Shown in pieces: positions 10,261-21,296 of a DNA stretch of 64,000 bases. The stretch is from Candidatus Zixiibacteriota bacterium (GTDB lineage: Bacteria > RBG-13-66-14 > B26-G2 > WVWN01), in contig WVWN01000053.1 of NCBI GenBank assembly GCA_011773985.1, positions 1 to 64,000 of the forward strand, written 5' to 3'. The notes under the pieces were generated by a model, which was given only the letters and a program-made list of their open reading frames with translations, had not been told where the DNA came from and did not search any database. The first letter of the stretch is position 1. Each line of letters starts with the position of its first letter. The position numbers and the translations under genes are program-made.

Positions 10261-11328
10261 TCACTCGCCCGTTTTGGCGGGCCCGCTCGGGCGCCGCTTC
10301 CCGGCTCGAGCCGCGGAGGCCCGCCGGTCGGCGCGGTGCTTGGCCTCGTAATTGTCGTACGCGTCCACCACGCGCTGTATTATGGGATGGCGCACGACGT
10401 CGCGGCGCGTCAGGTAAACGAAATCCGTCCCGTCGATGCCCTTTAAAATATCCTGGACCTCAACCAACCCGGAGCGGACGTTCTCGTCGAGGTCGATCTG
10501 CGTAATGTCGCCCGTCACCACCGCCTTCGAGCCGAAGCCGAGGCGGGTGAGGAACATCTTCATCTGCTCGTACGTCGTATTCTGCGCTTCGTCCAGGACG
10601 ACGAAGGACTCGTTGAGGGTTCGGCCCCTCATATACGCCAACGGTACCACCTCGACGATGCCGCGCTCGACGAGGCGCATCGCCCGGTCGAAATCCATCA
10701 TATCGTGGAGCGCGTCGTAGAGGGGCCGCAGGTAAGGGGCTACTTTTTCCGTGAAGTCGCCGGGGAGGTAACCGAGCTTCTCGCCGGCCTCCACCGCGGG
10801 CCGAACCAGCACGAGGCGGCGGACCTCCTCCCGCATCAACATATCTACGGCCATAGCCATCGCGATATAAGTCTTACCCGTGCCTGCGGGGCCGATGGCA
10901 AAAATTATCGTGTGGTCGCGTATGCTCCGCGCGTAGACGCGCTGGCCGGCGGTGCGGGGCCTGATGAAACGGCGGCGCGACGGGACCGGTATGGCCTCGG
11001 CCAAGAGCTCCTCCAGCTCGGCCTCAGGGTCCTCCCGCAGCGCATCCAACGCATAATTAATCTGGGAACCGGCGGCCTCGGGCGCCCCCTCGCACGACTC
11101 GAGCACCCGTTCGAAGAGGTCCGCCACGCGGTCCACGGCCTCCTCGTCGCCGCGGATTACGAGCTCGTTGCCGCGCGCGACGATTTGCACGCCGAACATC
11201 GCCTCGGCCCGCTTCAGGTTCTGGTCGCCCGAGCCGTAGAAAGCCGCCGCCTGGCTGTTGTCGGGGATATAAAGGCGAGCCGTAAAAGTACCGGACGTAC
11301 CGCCCCGTTTTTCGTTCGTAACTTTCAT
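10261..11328 (-). CDS. phoH: PhoH-family ATPase
   Basis: Walker A FAIGPAGTGKTYIAMAMAV, VRPAVEAGEKLGYLPGDFTEKV, LDEAQNTT. Confidence 0.95.
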   Translation of the reverse strand: MKVTNEKRGGTSGTFTARLYIPDNSQAAAFYGSGDQNLKRAEAMFGVQIVARGNELVIRGDEEAVDRVADLFERVLESCEGAPEAAGSQINYALDALREDPEAELEELLAEAIPVPSRRRFIRPRTAGQRVYARSIRDHTIIFAIGPAGTGKTYIAMAMAVDMLMREEVRRLVLVRPAVEAGEKLGYLPGDFTEKVAPYLRPLYDALHDMMDFDRAMRLVERGIVEVVPLAYMRGRTLNESFVVLDEAQNTTYEQMKMFLTRLGFGSKAVVTGDITQIDLDENVRSGLVEVQDILKGIDGTDFVYLTRRDVVRHPIIQRVVDAYDNYEAKHRADRRASAARAGKRRPSGPAKTGE

Positions 11329-11329
11329 A

Positions 11330-12265
11330 TCACCTCGCCGCGGCGACCGGCGCCGCCTCCACCTCCCGCGGCGTTACCGCGATAAGCTTGACGTATTCGG
11401 GTACATCCACCTGGACCAAATAACGCCCCGGGCCGCGGGGAAAGATCGCCGCCTTGACGGGCCCCGCCGCCTCTAAACGCCCGGCCTCGCCCTCCAGCGT
11501 AACCGAAACCTCGGCCGGCGTGACCTCGTAGGCCCCGCCCTCCGCGCCGCGTACCGCGACCTCAACGCCGGCGAAGGAACGCCGTTCCCCCCGTCCCACG
11601 GGAACCGTTACGCGCGCCTCGTCCGCCCCCACGAGCGTGATGCCCGCGGGGGCCCTTATCGGCACCTCGGCCGCGAACGGCGCGTCGCGTCCTTCCGCGT
11701 CCACCACGACCGACACCGCCCGCACCTTGTCCAACACCGTCACCGAGCCGTGGAGCGTGGCCTTGGACGGTTCTATCTCCGGAAGGCCCAGGTAATACCC
11801 GGCCGCGGGCGAACCCGAAAAGTCCACCTTTACGGGAACGCCCTTCGTGATGAGTCGCTCGAGCTTCACTATTACGGTCTTTCGGCTCAATATCGCCTCG
11901 ACGCTCACGTCGAGGCCGCCGGAGTAAATTACGTCCGACGGCGTAAGCTCGAAGGTGTAGGCGCCCGCATCCTTGCCGCCGACGTTTATCACGGCCCTAA
12001 AATCGGACGACCGGAGGCCGATCAAATCGCGGCCCTTTCCCGCTACGTGGACGGAGGCGGTTTCCGGTTCCGGGCCGTTGACGATTATGCCCCCGGGTAA
12101 ACCCTCGAGCTCGATCGGCACGTCGAAATCGCGGTAGGCCTCGCGGCCCATCGCGATGAAAAACCAGAACAATATCGCGAGCAGGAGGGCCAGCAACTTT
12201 AAGCCCAGGTTGCCGAAGAGACGCCGCAGACGCCCTCGCAGCTCCATTTCGACGCGGCGCGCCAT
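11330..12265 (-). CDS. YbbR-domain protein (CdaR-like regulator of diadenylate cyclase)
   Basis: One N-terminal TM followed by YbbR-type repeats, directly downstream of the DisA_N cyclase gene. Confidence 0.85.
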   Translation of the reverse strand: MARRVEMELRGRLRRLFGNLGLKLLALLLAILFWFFIAMGREAYRDFDVPIELEGLPGGIIVNGPEPETASVHVAGKGRDLIGLRSSDFRAVINVGGKDAGAYTFELTPSDVIYSGGLDVSVEAILSRKTVIVKLERLITKGVPVKVDFSGSPAAGYYLGLPEIEPSKATLHGSVTVLDKVRAVSVVVDAEGRDAPFAAEVPIRAPAGITLVGADEARVTVPVGRGERRSFAGVEVAVRGAEGGAYEVTPAEVSVTLEGEAGRLEAAGPVKAAIFPRGPGRYLVQVDVPEYVKLIAVTPREVEAAPVAAAR

Positions 12266-12272
12266 ACCTAAG

Positions 12273-13022
12273 CTATAACCTGCCTTTCAAGTAATCCAGC
12301 AACGACGCCTTCAAGTCTTCCACGCCCGTTACCGGCTTCAACATGCCGTCGGCGGCGACGGCGACTCGCCCCATCTCCTCGGATACGACGACGACGACGG
12401 CGTCCGTAACCTCCGTGATGCCGAGGGCCGCGCGGTGGCGTGCGCCCCAGCTCTTCGCCACCTCCGGGTTTTCGGTTAGCGGCAACATCACCGCGGCCGC
12501 GGCGACGCGGTCGCCCTCGATTATCGCCGCGCCGTCGTGCAGCGGCGAATGGCTGTCGAATATTGCCCCAAAGAGTTCGCGCGAAATCTCGCAATCCAGG
12601 CGGACGCCCCGCTCGGCGTAACTGCCCAACGGAACGGTCCGCTCGAATACGAGGAGCGCGCCGACGCGCCGCGCGGCGAACTCGAACGCCGTGTTTACGA
12701 CGATGTCTATCGTAGTCTCTTTGCGACCCAATACCGCGCGCACGAGCGGGTTCTTCCCCACGAGTCCCAGCGCCTTGCGGAGCTCCGGCTGGAAAACGAT
12801 TATCGCCGCCAGGAACCACAAGCCGCGCAAGTTCTCGAAAAACCAATTGATAGAGTGCAGGCCGAGAAACGACGCCGCGACCGCGACCAAGGCGACGATC
12901 ACGGCGCCCGCGGCCATGGGCGCCGCCGGCGTCCCCTTGACCAGCCGCATCAACCGGTAGATGACGAAGGCCATCACCACGATGTCGACCGCGTCCTGAA
13001 CCCTGAAAGTCAGGCCGAACAT
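12273..13022 (-). CDS. cdaA: Diadenylate cyclase (CdaA type)
   Basis: DisA_N domain with DGAAIIEGDRV and GARHRAALG motifs after N-terminal TM helices. Confidence 0.93.
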   Translation of the reverse strand: MFGLTFRVQDAVDIVVMAFVIYRLMRLVKGTPAAPMAAGAVIVALVAVAASFLGLHSINWFFENLRGLWFLAAIIVFQPELRKALGLVGKNPLVRAVLGRKETTIDIVVNTAFEFAARRVGALLVFERTVPLGSYAERGVRLDCEISRELFGAIFDSHSPLHDGAAIIEGDRVAAAAVMLPLTENPEVAKSWGARHRAALGITEVTDAVVVVVSEEMGRVAVAADGMLKPVTGVEDLKASLLDYLKGRL

Positions 13023-13023
13023 A

Positions 13024-14226
13024 TTACGCTCGCGTTACCGCCGCGTCGACGGCCAGCGCCTGCGCCGTCGCGGCGACGTCGTGCACGCGGAGGATGTGCG
13101 CGCCGCGCCGGGCCGCAACCAGCGCCGCCGCGAGCGAGCCGGCCAGCCGGCCGTCCACCTCCGCGCCCGTCAGCTTGCCGATGAAGGATTTGCGCGAGTG
13201 CCCGACCATTACGGGATAACCCAAATCGGCCAGCGCGGGAACGTTGTTGATAAGCGCCAGGTTGTGCTCGAGCGTCTTGCCGAAGCCGATGCCCGGGTCG
13301 ACTATTATTTGTTCCACGCCCCGCGCCTTCGCCCACGCCGCGCGCTCGGCCAGAAAGCCGCGCACCTCGCCGACGACGTCGTCGTAGCGCGGGTCCTGCT
13401 GCATATCTGCGGGCGTGCCCTTCATATGCATAACGACGTACGGCAGGCCGAACTCGGCGCACACCTCCGCCACCGCCGGCTCGTCGCGGCCCGCGGAGAC
13501 GTCGTTTATCATCGCGGCGCCCGCCTCGGCGCACTTCCGCGCCACCGCCGCCTTCCGCGTATCCACCGATACCGGGTGCTCGGGCGCCAACACCTCCACC
13601 ACCGGCATTACACGACTTAGCTCCTCCTCGGCCGAGACGTACGCGGCGCCGGGGCGCGTGGACTCGCCGCCGACGTCGACGACCGCGGCCCCCTGCTCGA
13701 GCAACTCCCGCGCGCGCGCTATCGCGGCTCGGGGCGCGTCGAACTCGCCGCCGTCCGAAAACGAGTCCGGCGTGACGTTCAATATCCCCACGATCAACGG
13801 CGCGTTAAGCCGGTACGTCCGGCCCTTCAGCTCGAGCGAAGGCGCAGCGTACCAAGTCGCTAAGACGCGCGATATCTCTTTACCCAGGGCGTCCAGGCCG
13901 AAGTCCTGGCCGACGAGTTTGCGAGCCACGTCCTCGAGCGCCGCGGCCGTGCCGAACAAAAGGGCGTCGCTGCGGGCGACGCGGCAGTTTATAACGTGCC
14001 TATGCACCGCGGCCTCGGCGCCCGCAGACAACGCCTCTTGTTTTAAAATATTTGCGGCAACCGCCTTGACGTTTTTAACGTAAATCGCCCGCGCGGTGAG
14101 CTTTGCCGCCATAATGTCGACGCCCCGCGGGTGCACGCCGATGGCCGCCATCAACTCCCGCGCCGGCACCGGCGAGTCGAAATTTAAACTCCGGACCGAA
14201 AGGGGGCCGTCGCTATCGTCGGTCAT
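13024..14226 (-). CDS. folP: Dihydropteroate synthase with N-terminal extension
   Basis: GILNVTPDSFSDGG, VDVGGESTRPGA, GIGFGKTLEHN. Start MTDDSDG overlaps the ftsH stop (ATGA). Confidence 0.93.
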   Translation of the reverse strand: MTDDSDGPLSVRSLNFDSPVPARELMAAIGVHPRGVDIMAAKLTARAIYVKNVKAVAANILKQEALSAGAEAAVHRHVINCRVARSDALLFGTAAALEDVARKLVGQDFGLDALGKEISRVLATWYAAPSLELKGRTYRLNAPLIVGILNVTPDSFSDGGEFDAPRAAIARARELLEQGAAVVDVGGESTRPGAAYVSAEEELSRVMPVVEVLAPEHPVSVDTRKAAVARKCAEAGAAMINDVSAGRDEPAVAEVCAEFGLPYVVMHMKGTPADMQQDPRYDDVVGEVRGFLAERAAWAKARGVEQIIVDPGIGFGKTLEHNLALINNVPALADLGYPVMVGHSRKSFIGKLTGAEVDGRLAGSLAAALVAARRGAHILRVHDVAATAQALAVDAAVTRA

Positions 14227-16163
14227 TCCGTCTCGAGGGCCGGCTCGGCGTCGCGCACCCGCCGCGTCCTCCTCGCGGCCTTTTTCGCGCGGCCCTCGTC
14301 CCGCCGCCTTTTCTTCCTCGCGGCCGGCTGCTTCGAAAACGGCGGCAACTTCTCGCCCGCGAGCAAAGTATCTATCTCCTCGCCCGTTAGCGTCTCGCGT
14401 TCCAAAAGTTCGCCCGCGATAACCTCGAGCATTTTCCGGTTCTTTTTCAACAACTTGAAAGCAGCGTCGTAGGCTTCGTCCACCAAGCGCCTTATTTCGC
14501 CGTCTATGGCTTGCGCCGTCTCCTCGGAGTAGTCGCGGTGTTGGGCTATCTCGCGGCCGAGGAAGATGGCTTCCTCCCGCTTGCCGAACGCCACCGGCCC
14601 CAGCGTCTCGCTCATCCCCCAATCGCACACCATACGGCGCGCGAGCTCGGTGGCGCGCTCGATGTCGTTGCCCGCGCCGGAGGTCTCCTCGTTGAAGACC
14701 AACATCTCCGCGGCCCGGCCTCCCAACATGTGCTTCAACAATATCTCACAGTATTCCTTGGAGTACATGTACTTCTCTTCCTCGGGCAGCGATTGCGTCA
14801 GGCCCAGCGCCATCCCGCGCGGTATGATGGTAACCTTGTGCACCGGGTCCGAGCCGGGCGTGAGCTTGGCGACGAGCGCGTGGCCCACCTCGTGGTAGGC
14901 CGCGATCTTCTTGTCCTTCTCCCCGATGACGCGGCTCTTACGCTCCGGCCCCATCATCACTTTGTCGCGGGCCTCCTCCAAGTCAGCCTGCGCTACCGCC
15001 TGGCGGTCCTTGCGCGCCGCCAAAAGCGCCGCTTCGTTGACGAGATTCGCCAGGTCCGCGCCGGAGAAGTACGGCGTCCCGCGCGCTATGGCCTCGAGGT
15101 TGACGCCGTCGGCGAGCGGGATCTCGCGGGTATGCACCTGCAGGATGCCTAAGCGGCCTTTGAGGTCCGGCCGGTCGACGACGACGGTGCGGTCAAAGCG
15201 GCCCGGGCGGAGAAGCGCCGGGTCGAGGACATCCGGCCTATTGGTTGCGGAGAGCAGTATTACGCCGTCGTTACTCTCGAAGCCGTCCATCTCGACCAGG
15301 AGTTGGTTGAGGGTCTGCTCGCGCTCGTCGTGGCCGCCGCCGAGGCCGGCGCCGCGCAGCCGCCCCACCGCGTCCAGCTCGTCTATGAAGACTATGCACG
15401 GCGCGCGCTTCTTGGCCTCGTCGAAGAGGTCGCGCACGCGGGCCGCGCCCACGCCCACGAACATCTCGACGAAGTCGGACCCGGAGATGGACAAGAACGG
15501 CACGCCGGCCTCGCCCGCGACGGCCCGCCCCATCAACGTCTTGCCGGAGCCCGGCGGCCCCACGAGCAAGACGCCCTTCGGGATCTTGCCGCCGAGCCGC
15601 TGGAACTTGCGCGGGTCCTTCAGGAACTCGATTATTTCCTGGAGCTCCTCTTTCGCCTCCTCGGCCCCGGCGACATCCTCGAACGTGACCCTTTGTTTGC
15701 TCTCGTCGAAGAGGCGCGCACGGCTCTTGCCGAACTGGAGCGCCTTGTTATTGGGGCTTTGCATCCGGCGGAAGAGCCAGATGAAAAACACGAACAACAG
15801 GATATAGGGGCCTACGGAGACGAGGACCGTAAACCAGGCCGACTTGGCCTCCTGCGTATCGACTTTGACGCCCGCGGCCTCGAGCTTTTTGACGAACTCC
15901 GAATCCACCACCGGCGCCTGCGTCTTGAACTTCGTGAAGGGTTGGGCGTCGCCCTCGGTGCGGGCCTCGCGGCTCAACTCGCCGGTTACCTTATTCTCCT
16001 GAAGCGTAACCGTCGCGACGACGCGCTTCTCGAGCAGGTCCGTAAATTTCCAATACGGTATCTTGGCGACGCGTTCGGCCTTCATCACGAAGAACTGATA
16101 GACCGAGGCGACGGCCAGTATTATTATTAACCACGGGAGCAATCCCCGTAAAGTGCGCTTCAT
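14223..16163 (-). CDS. ftsH: ATP-dependent zinc metalloprotease FtsH
   Basis: [25 protein letters not shown] region and HEVGH zinc motif ([14 protein letters not shown]). Confidence 0.97.
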   Translation of the reverse strand: MKRTLRGLLPWLIIILAVASVYQFFVMKAERVAKIPYWKFTDLLEKRVVATVTLQENKVTGELSREARTEGDAQPFTKFKTQAPVVDSEFVKKLEAAGVKVDTQEAKSAWFTVLVSVGPYILLFVFFIWLFRRMQSPNNKALQFGKSRARLFDESKQRVTFEDVAGAEEAKEELQEIIEFLKDPRKFQRLGGKIPKGVLLVGPPGSGKTLMGRAVAGEAGVPFLSISGSDFVEMFVGVGAARVRDLFDEAKKRAPCIVFIDELDAVGRLRGAGLGGGHDEREQTLNQLLVEMDGFESNDGVILLSATNRPDVLDPALLRPGRFDRTVVVDRPDLKGRLGILQVHTREIPLADGVNLEAIARGTPYFSGADLANLVNEAALLAARKDRQAVAQADLEEARDKVMMGPERKSRVIGEKDKKIAAYHEVGHALVAKLTPGSDPVHKVTIIPRGMALGLTQSLPEEEKYMYSKEYCEILLKHMLGGRAAEMLVFNEETSGAGNDIERATELARRMVCDWGMSETLGPVAFGKREEAIFLGREIAQHRDYSEETAQAIDGEIRRLVDEAYDAAFKLLKKNRKMLEVIAGELLERETLTGEEIDTLLAGEKLPPFSKQPAARKKRRRDEGRAKKAARRTRRVRDAEPALETE

Positions 16164-16356
16164 CGAAACCTCCGAACGGCGGAAAGGAAGTCATCCGCCC
16201 GATATTTTCGTAATTTATCCCACTTAAGATTATCATAATCGCCCTTTTAAAACAAGGCATTTCGCCGCCGTTTATCCGAAAATGCGCCTCAGCAAATGCG
16301 TTAAAAAGAATGCGCGGCAACCTTTAACGCTAAGCGGGGCCATTTCAAAAGATTTA

Positions 16357-16385
16357 TTGACACGCTAAAAGGCGGATGTTATAAA
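16357..16385 (+). promoter_or_regulatory. Sigma70-type promoter for the B12/acyl-CoA operon
   Basis: TTGACA (16357-16362), 17-bp spacer, TATAAA (16380-16385), upstream of the plus-strand operon. Confidence 0.75.
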
Positions 16386-16483
16386 AAAGTCCTTCGTTAT
16401 TGGCCTATTCCGGGTCCGAGCGGCGCCAAATCGAGACCAGGCGCCGGAACGAGGGGAAGTTTTCGCCGCGACCTCCCGCTAAG

Positions 16484-17011
16484 ATGTTAGGCGCACGAGG
16501 AACGGTCCAAGTCTATACCGGCGACGGCAAGGGTAAGACCACCGCCGCCCTTGGCCTCGCGTTGCGCGCCTGGGGCCACGGCGCGCGCGTACTCGTCATC
16601 CAGTTTATGAAGGGGCGGATAAACTACGGCGAACTCGAGGCCGCGCGAAGGCTCGAAGGGTTCGACGTCGAGCAGTACGGCCGGGAGAGCTTCGTCGACC
16701 GCGACGAGCCGGCGGCGGAAGACGTCGCCCTCGCCGCGGAGGCGCTGGCCCGAGCGCGGCAAGTTGCCGGCGCGAACGAATACGACCTCGTCATACTTGA
16801 CGAGGTGAACGTCGCCGCCGACTACGGTTTAATAAAAACGGAAGACATCCTGGACCTTATTGCGAAAAAACCGCCGGAGATGGAGCTCGTCCTGACAGGT
16901 CGGAGGCCCCCTGCCGGATTCGTCGAGGCGGCGGATCTGGTGAGCGAGGTGCAAGAGACAAAACACCATTACCGCATCGGCATCCCCGCCAGGAAAGGGA
17001 TAGAGTATTGA
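16484..17011 (+). CDS. cobO: Cob(I)yrinic acid a,c-diamide adenosyltransferase (CobA/CobO/BtuR family)
   Basis: GTVQVYTGDGKGKTTAALGLALRAWGHGARVLVIQFMKG, LDEVNVAADYGL. Confidence 0.93.
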   Translation: MLGARGTVQVYTGDGKGKTTAALGLALRAWGHGARVLVIQFMKGRINYGELEAARRLEGFDVEQYGRESFVDRDEPAAEDVALAAEALARARQVAGANEYDLVILDEVNVAADYGLIKTEDILDLIAKKPPEMELVLTGRRPPAGFVEAADLVSEVQETKHHYRIGIPARKGIEY

Positions 17012-17976
17012 ACCGGGCGGGGGCCGTAACGACGACCGACTTCCTCGAGCGCTTCCTGGCGGGGGACCGGCTGGCGCTCGCGCGTGCGATATCCGCGGTC
17101 GAGGACGAGGCCGACGGCTACCGCGATTTCCTGCGCCAGATTTACGGCCGCGCGGGAAAAGCGTACCTCATAGGCATCACCGGGCCGCCGGGGGCCGGTA
17201 AGTCAACGCTGGTGTCGCACCTGGCGGAGCGCTACGCCGCGGCGGGCCAAAACGTGGGCGTCGTCGCGGTGGACCCGACGAGCCCCTTCACCGGCGGGGC
17301 GCTGCTCGGCGACCGCATCCGGATGAACGAGCTGGCCGGCAATGAGCGTATCTTTATCCGGAGCATGGCGACGCGCGGCAGCCCGGGTGGCCTGGCCAAG
17401 GCCACGGGCGAGGTCGCGTTGACGATGGACGCCTTCGGCTTCGATACGGTCCTCATCGAGACCGTAGGCGTAGGCCAGAGCGAGCTCGACGTCGCCAACT
17501 CCGCGGATACGACCGTGGTGGTCGTCGTCCCGGAATCGGGGGACGCGGTGCAGGCGATGAAGGCCGGCCTGATGGAGATAGCCGACGTGCTGGTGGTGAA
17601 CAAGGCCGACCGCGAAGGCGCCGAGCCGATGGCGCGCGAGCTCCGCGTCACGCTCGAGCTAAAGCCGGAAGACGGGTGGCGGCCGCCGATTATCATGTCG
17701 GTCGCGACGGAAGGCCGGGGCATCGACGATATCACGGACGCGGTGACGGCGCACCGCTCGCACCTCGAGGAGTCGGGCGGATTAACGTCGCGGCGCCGTT
17801 CGCGGGTACAACGCCAGCTCGAAGAGCTGCTCGCCTACGAGTTCAGGCGCGTATGCGCGGCCGCGCGGGACTACGACAACCTCCTGGAATTTTTAACGGC
17901 CGAGGTACAGGAGGGGCGCCTTACGCCCTACGAAGCTTCGGCGAGGCTCTTTAAAGAAGTCTCTCGCGAAATGTAA
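17008..17976 (+). CDS. meaB: MeaB/ArgK-family GTPase, acyl-CoA mutase chaperone
   Basis: GITGPPGAGKSTLVSHLAERY, VAVDPTSPFTGGALLGDRIRM, LIETVGVGQSE. Start overlaps the cobO stop. Confidence 0.95.
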   Translation: MNRAGAVTTTDFLERFLAGDRLALARAISAVEDEADGYRDFLRQIYGRAGKAYLIGITGPPGAGKSTLVSHLAERYAAAGQNVGVVAVDPTSPFTGGALLGDRIRMNELAGNERIFIRSMATRGSPGGLAKATGEVALTMDAFGFDTVLIETVGVGQSELDVANSADTTVVVVVPESGDAVQAMKAGLMEIADVLVVNKADREGAEPMARELRVTLELKPEDGWRPPIIMSVATEGRGIDDITDAVTAHRSHLEESGGLTSRRRSRVQRQLEELLAYEFRRVCAAARDYDNLLEFLTAEVQEGRLTPYEASARLFKEVSREM

Positions 17977-17994
17977 CGTCGAGGAGGAGTGAAG

Positions 17995-19146
17995 ATGGCC
18001 TGGAACTGGGACCCGGCGCAAGAAGATGTACGCGAAAAGGCTCGCGCCTTCGCCGAGAAATACATTGACGCTGTGAGCCAAGAGCTCGACCGGCGGCCGC
18101 CCGAGTTCCCGGAAGATATTTTCAAAGCGATGGGGAAAGCTGGCTACTTAGGCTACCCGTCGGACCCGGCGTACGGCGGCCAGGGTAAAAACAAGCTGCT
18201 CTACGCCACGCTCATCGAGGAGATATCGTACGCCGACGCGGCGTTGGGTATCGTCATGGCGGTGCAAGTGCTGGCCTCGTATCCCATCGGGAAGTTCGGC
18301 ACCGACGAGCAGAAGAAGAAGTATCTGCCGAAGATGAACGTCGGCGAGCTCCACGGCGCCTTCGCGCTCACCGAGCCCGGCGCCGGCTCCGACGCCGCGG
18401 CGCAACAGGCCACCGCGACCCTCGACGGCGACCACTACGTCCTCAACGGCGAGAAGATCTTCATCTCCTCGGGTAACGTCGCGGACGTCGTCGTCGTAAT
18501 CTGCCGGGCCAACAACGCGGAGGAACCCGATAAGTTCAAAGTCTCGGCGTTAATATTCGACAGTCCCCAAGACCCGGGTTATTCAGCCGAAATTTTAAAA
18601 TACAAGATGGGCATACGCGCCTCGACGACGGCGCGGTTGTACTTCAAAGACGTCAAGATACCGAGGGAGAACCTCCTGGGAGAATTCGGCAAGGGGTTCC
18701 GCATCGCGCTGAACACGCTCGACGGCGCGCGCGTCGGCGTCGCGGCGCAGTCCGTGGGCATCTGCCAGCGGGCCTTCGACCTCGCCTCGGCCTACGCCAA
18801 AGAGCGCGAGCAGTTCGGCGCGCCCATCGCCAAGCTGCAAGCCATCCAGTGGATGATCGCGGATATGTCGGTCCGCCTCGAGGCGGCGCGGCTGCTGACG
18901 TACAAGGCCGCGCTCAAGGAGGCCGCGGGCGAGCCGGTGGGGCTCGAGGCCGCGCAGGCCAAGCTCTTCGCCTCCGAGGCCGCGAACTTCTGCGTGAATA
19001 AGTGCATGCAAATTCACGCCGGCTACGGCTTCGTCGGCGACTTCTCGCGCGTCGAGCAGCTCTACCGCGACCAGCGCATCACCGAGATATACGAAGGAAC
19101 CTCCGAGGTCCAGCGGCTGGTGATCGCGAACCATTTGCTAAGGTAA
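17995..19146 (+). CDS. Acyl-CoA dehydrogenase
   Basis: [45 protein letters not shown]. Confidence 0.95.
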   Translation: MAWNWDPAQEDVREKARAFAEKYIDAVSQELDRRPPEFPEDIFKAMGKAGYLGYPSDPAYGGQGKNKLLYATLIEEISYADAALGIVMAVQVLASYPIGKFGTDEQKKKYLPKMNVGELHGAFALTEPGAGSDAAAQQATATLDGDHYVLNGEKIFISSGNVADVVVVICRANNAEEPDKFKVSALIFDSPQDPGYSAEILKYKMGIRASTTARLYFKDVKIPRENLLGEFGKGFRIALNTLDGARVGVAAQSVGICQRAFDLASAYAKEREQFGAPIAKLQAIQWMIADMSVRLEAARLLTYKAALKEAAGEPVGLEAAQAKLFASEAANFCVNKCMQIHAGYGFVGDFSRVEQLYRDQRITEIYEGTSEVQRLVIANHLLR

Positions 19147-19181
19147 AAATAACTAAGGCCCGGAAGAGGGGTCAGGTAGAC

Positions 19182-20849
19182 ATGTTCGATAAAAAGGAAC
19201 TCGAAAAAGTAACCAAGGCCAAAGCGGCCTGGGACAAGAAGGCCGCGGCGTGCGAGGAACGGAACGCCCTGTTCGAGACCGTGAGCGGCCTGCCGGTCGC
19301 GCCGCTCTACACCCCCGCCGACGTCGACGGCCTCGATTACGAAGCCGACGTCGGCGTCCCGGGCGAGTACCCGTTCACGCGCGGCGTCCAGACCAATATG
19401 TACCGCGGCCGCCTTTGGACGATGCGCCAGTTCGTCGGGTTCGGCTCCGCGGAGGACACCAACGCCCGCAACAAGTACCTCTTGAGTCACGGCCAGACGG
19501 GCCTTTCCATCGCCTTCGACCTGCCGACGATTATGGGCCGCGACTCGGACCACCCGTACTCGCACGGCGAGGTGGGCAAGTGCGGCGTCGCCGTCTCGTC
19601 GCTCGCCGACATGGAAGTCCTCTTCGACGGCATCCCTCTCGACCGCGTCTCGACGTCTATGACGATTAACGCCCCCGCGGCCCTCCTCTTGGCCTACTAC
19701 GTCGCCGTGGGCGAGAAGCAGGGCGTCGACTCTAAGCTCCTGCGCGGGACCATCCAGAACGATATCCTCAAGGAGTATATCGCGCAGAAGAGTTGGATCT
19801 ACCCCCCCGAGCCGTCGATGCGCATCATCACCGACATTATGGCCTATTGCGCCGAAGAGGTTCCCAAGTGGAACACCATCTCCATATCTGGATACCACAT
19901 CCGCGAGGCCGGCTCGACCGCGGCGCAGGAACTCGCCTTCACGCTCGCGGACGGCTTCGCGTACGTCGAGGCCGGCATCGCCGCCGGGATGGACGTGGAC
20001 ACCTTCGCGCCTCGCCTCTCCCATTTCTTCAACGCCCACCTCGACTTCTTCGAGGAGATCGCGAAGTACCGCGCGGCGCGGCGCATCTGGGCCAAGCGGA
20101 TGAGGAACAAGTATAAGGCCAAGAACCCGCGCTCGTGGCTCATGCGTTTTCATACGCAGACCGCGGGATGCAGCCTCACGGCGCAGCAGCCCGAGAACAA
20201 CATCGTCCGGACCGCGCTCGAGGCGCTGGCCGGCGTCCTGGGCGGGACGCAGTCGTTGCACACAAACTCCATGGATGAAACGCACGCGCTGCCCTCCCAG
20301 AAAGCGGTCCTCATCGCGCTCCGCACGCAACAGATCATCGCCTACGAGTCCGGCGTCGCGAATACCATCGACCCCCTCGCCGGCTCGTACTACGTCGAAC
20401 ACCTGACGAACAAACTCGAGCAGGAGGCGGAAGATTACTTCGACAAGATCGAGGCGCTGGGCGGCGTCCTGAAAGCTATCGAGAAGGGATTCTTCCAGAA
20501 GGAAATAGCCGATGCCGCGTACGCGTACCAGAAGAAGATCGAAGAAGGCAACCGCATACAGGTCGGCGTGAACGAGTTCAAACTCGAAGGTGAGAAGATC
20601 GAGATCGACCTCCTTAAGGTCGACCCGGCGGTGGAAAAGCACCAGCGGAAGCGCTTGGCGAAGGTCCGCGCGGAGCGTTCGGAGGCCGAGTGGAAGAAAG
20701 CGCTAGACGGCCTGCGGCAGGCCGCGCGCGACGGCACCAACCTCATGCCCCACTTTCTGGCCTGCGGCCGGACATACGCCACGCTGGGCGAGACGCTGGA
20801 CGTTTTGCGCGAGGAGTTCGGCGAGTACAAGGAGACGCCGGTATTTTAG
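19182..20849 (+). CDS. B12-dependent acyl-CoA mutase large subunit, isobutyryl-CoA mutase-like
   Basis: MCM-family TIM-barrel ([52 protein letters not shown]). Carries Phe84 and Gln202 at the positions of MCM Tyr89/Arg207. Confidence 0.9.
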   Translation: MFDKKELEKVTKAKAAWDKKAAACEERNALFETVSGLPVAPLYTPADVDGLDYEADVGVPGEYPFTRGVQTNMYRGRLWTMRQFVGFGSAEDTNARNKYLLSHGQTGLSIAFDLPTIMGRDSDHPYSHGEVGKCGVAVSSLADMEVLFDGIPLDRVSTSMTINAPAALLLAYYVAVGEKQGVDSKLLRGTIQNDILKEYIAQKSWIYPPEPSMRIITDIMAYCAEEVPKWNTISISGYHIREAGSTAAQELAFTLADGFAYVEAGIAAGMDVDTFAPRLSHFFNAHLDFFEEIAKYRAARRIWAKRMRNKYKAKNPRSWLMRFHTQTAGCSLTAQQPENNIVRTALEALAGVLGGTQSLHTNSMDETHALPSQKAVLIALRTQQIIAYESGVANTIDPLAGSYYVEHLTNKLEQEAEDYFDKIEALGGVLKAIEKGFFQKEIADAAYAYQKKIEEGNRIQVGVNEFKLEGEKIEIDLLKVDPAVEKHQRKRLAKVRAERSEAEWKKALDGLRQAARDGTNLMPHFLACGRTYATLGETLDVLREEFGEYKETPVF

Positions 20850-20885
20850 GCCGGCTCGAGCCGTTGCGGACGGCGGAGGTAGTAT

Positions 20886-21290
20886 ATGCCCGAGAAACGA
20901 ATCCGCGTATTGGTCGCGAAGCCGGGGCTCGACGGCCACGACCGCGGCGCCAAGGTCGTCGCGCGGGCGCTGCGCGACGCCGGCATGGAGGTCATCTACA
21001 CCGGCCTGCACCAGACGCCGGAGGCGATCGTGGAGGCGGCGCTGCAGGAGGACGTCGACGTCGTCGGCCTGTCCATTCTGTCGGGCGCCCACATGACGAT
21101 GTTCCCGCGCGTCCTCGAGCTTCTGCGACAGAAAGGCGCCGAGCACGTCGTCGTCACCGGCGGCGGCATCCTCCCCGACAACGATATCGCCGAATTGCAA
21201 AAGATCGGCGTGGGCCGGCTCTTCACCCCCGGCGCGGCGACGGACGAGATCGTCAAGTATATCCGCGAGGCCGCGGCCTCGGATAATTAA
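20886..21290 (+). CDS. Cobalamin-binding small subunit of acyl-CoA mutase
   Basis: [37 protein letters not shown], with DxHxxG and the SGAHMT and GGGI motifs. Confidence 0.95.
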   Translation: MPEKRIRVLVAKPGLDGHDRGAKVVARALRDAGMEVIYTGLHQTPEAIVEAALQEDVDVVGLSILSGAHMTMFPRVLELLRQKGAEHVVVTGGGILPDNDIAELQKIGVGRLFTPGAATDEIVKYIREAAASDN

Positions 21291-21296
21291 CGCGCT

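Noticed and set aside
13024-14628. 534-aa reading of folP
   Set aside because: The first ~134 residues are a shadow of the ftsH 3' end; the DHPS protein most likely starts at MTDDSDG (14226) with an ATGA overlap.
16164-16484. Possible cobalamin riboswitch ahead of the B12 operon
   Set aside because: No B12-box-like sequence or convincing core structure seen by eye; only the promoter is supported.
19062-20642. 526-aa minus-strand ORF
   Set aside because: Shadow of the ICM-like mutase; no recognisable motifs.
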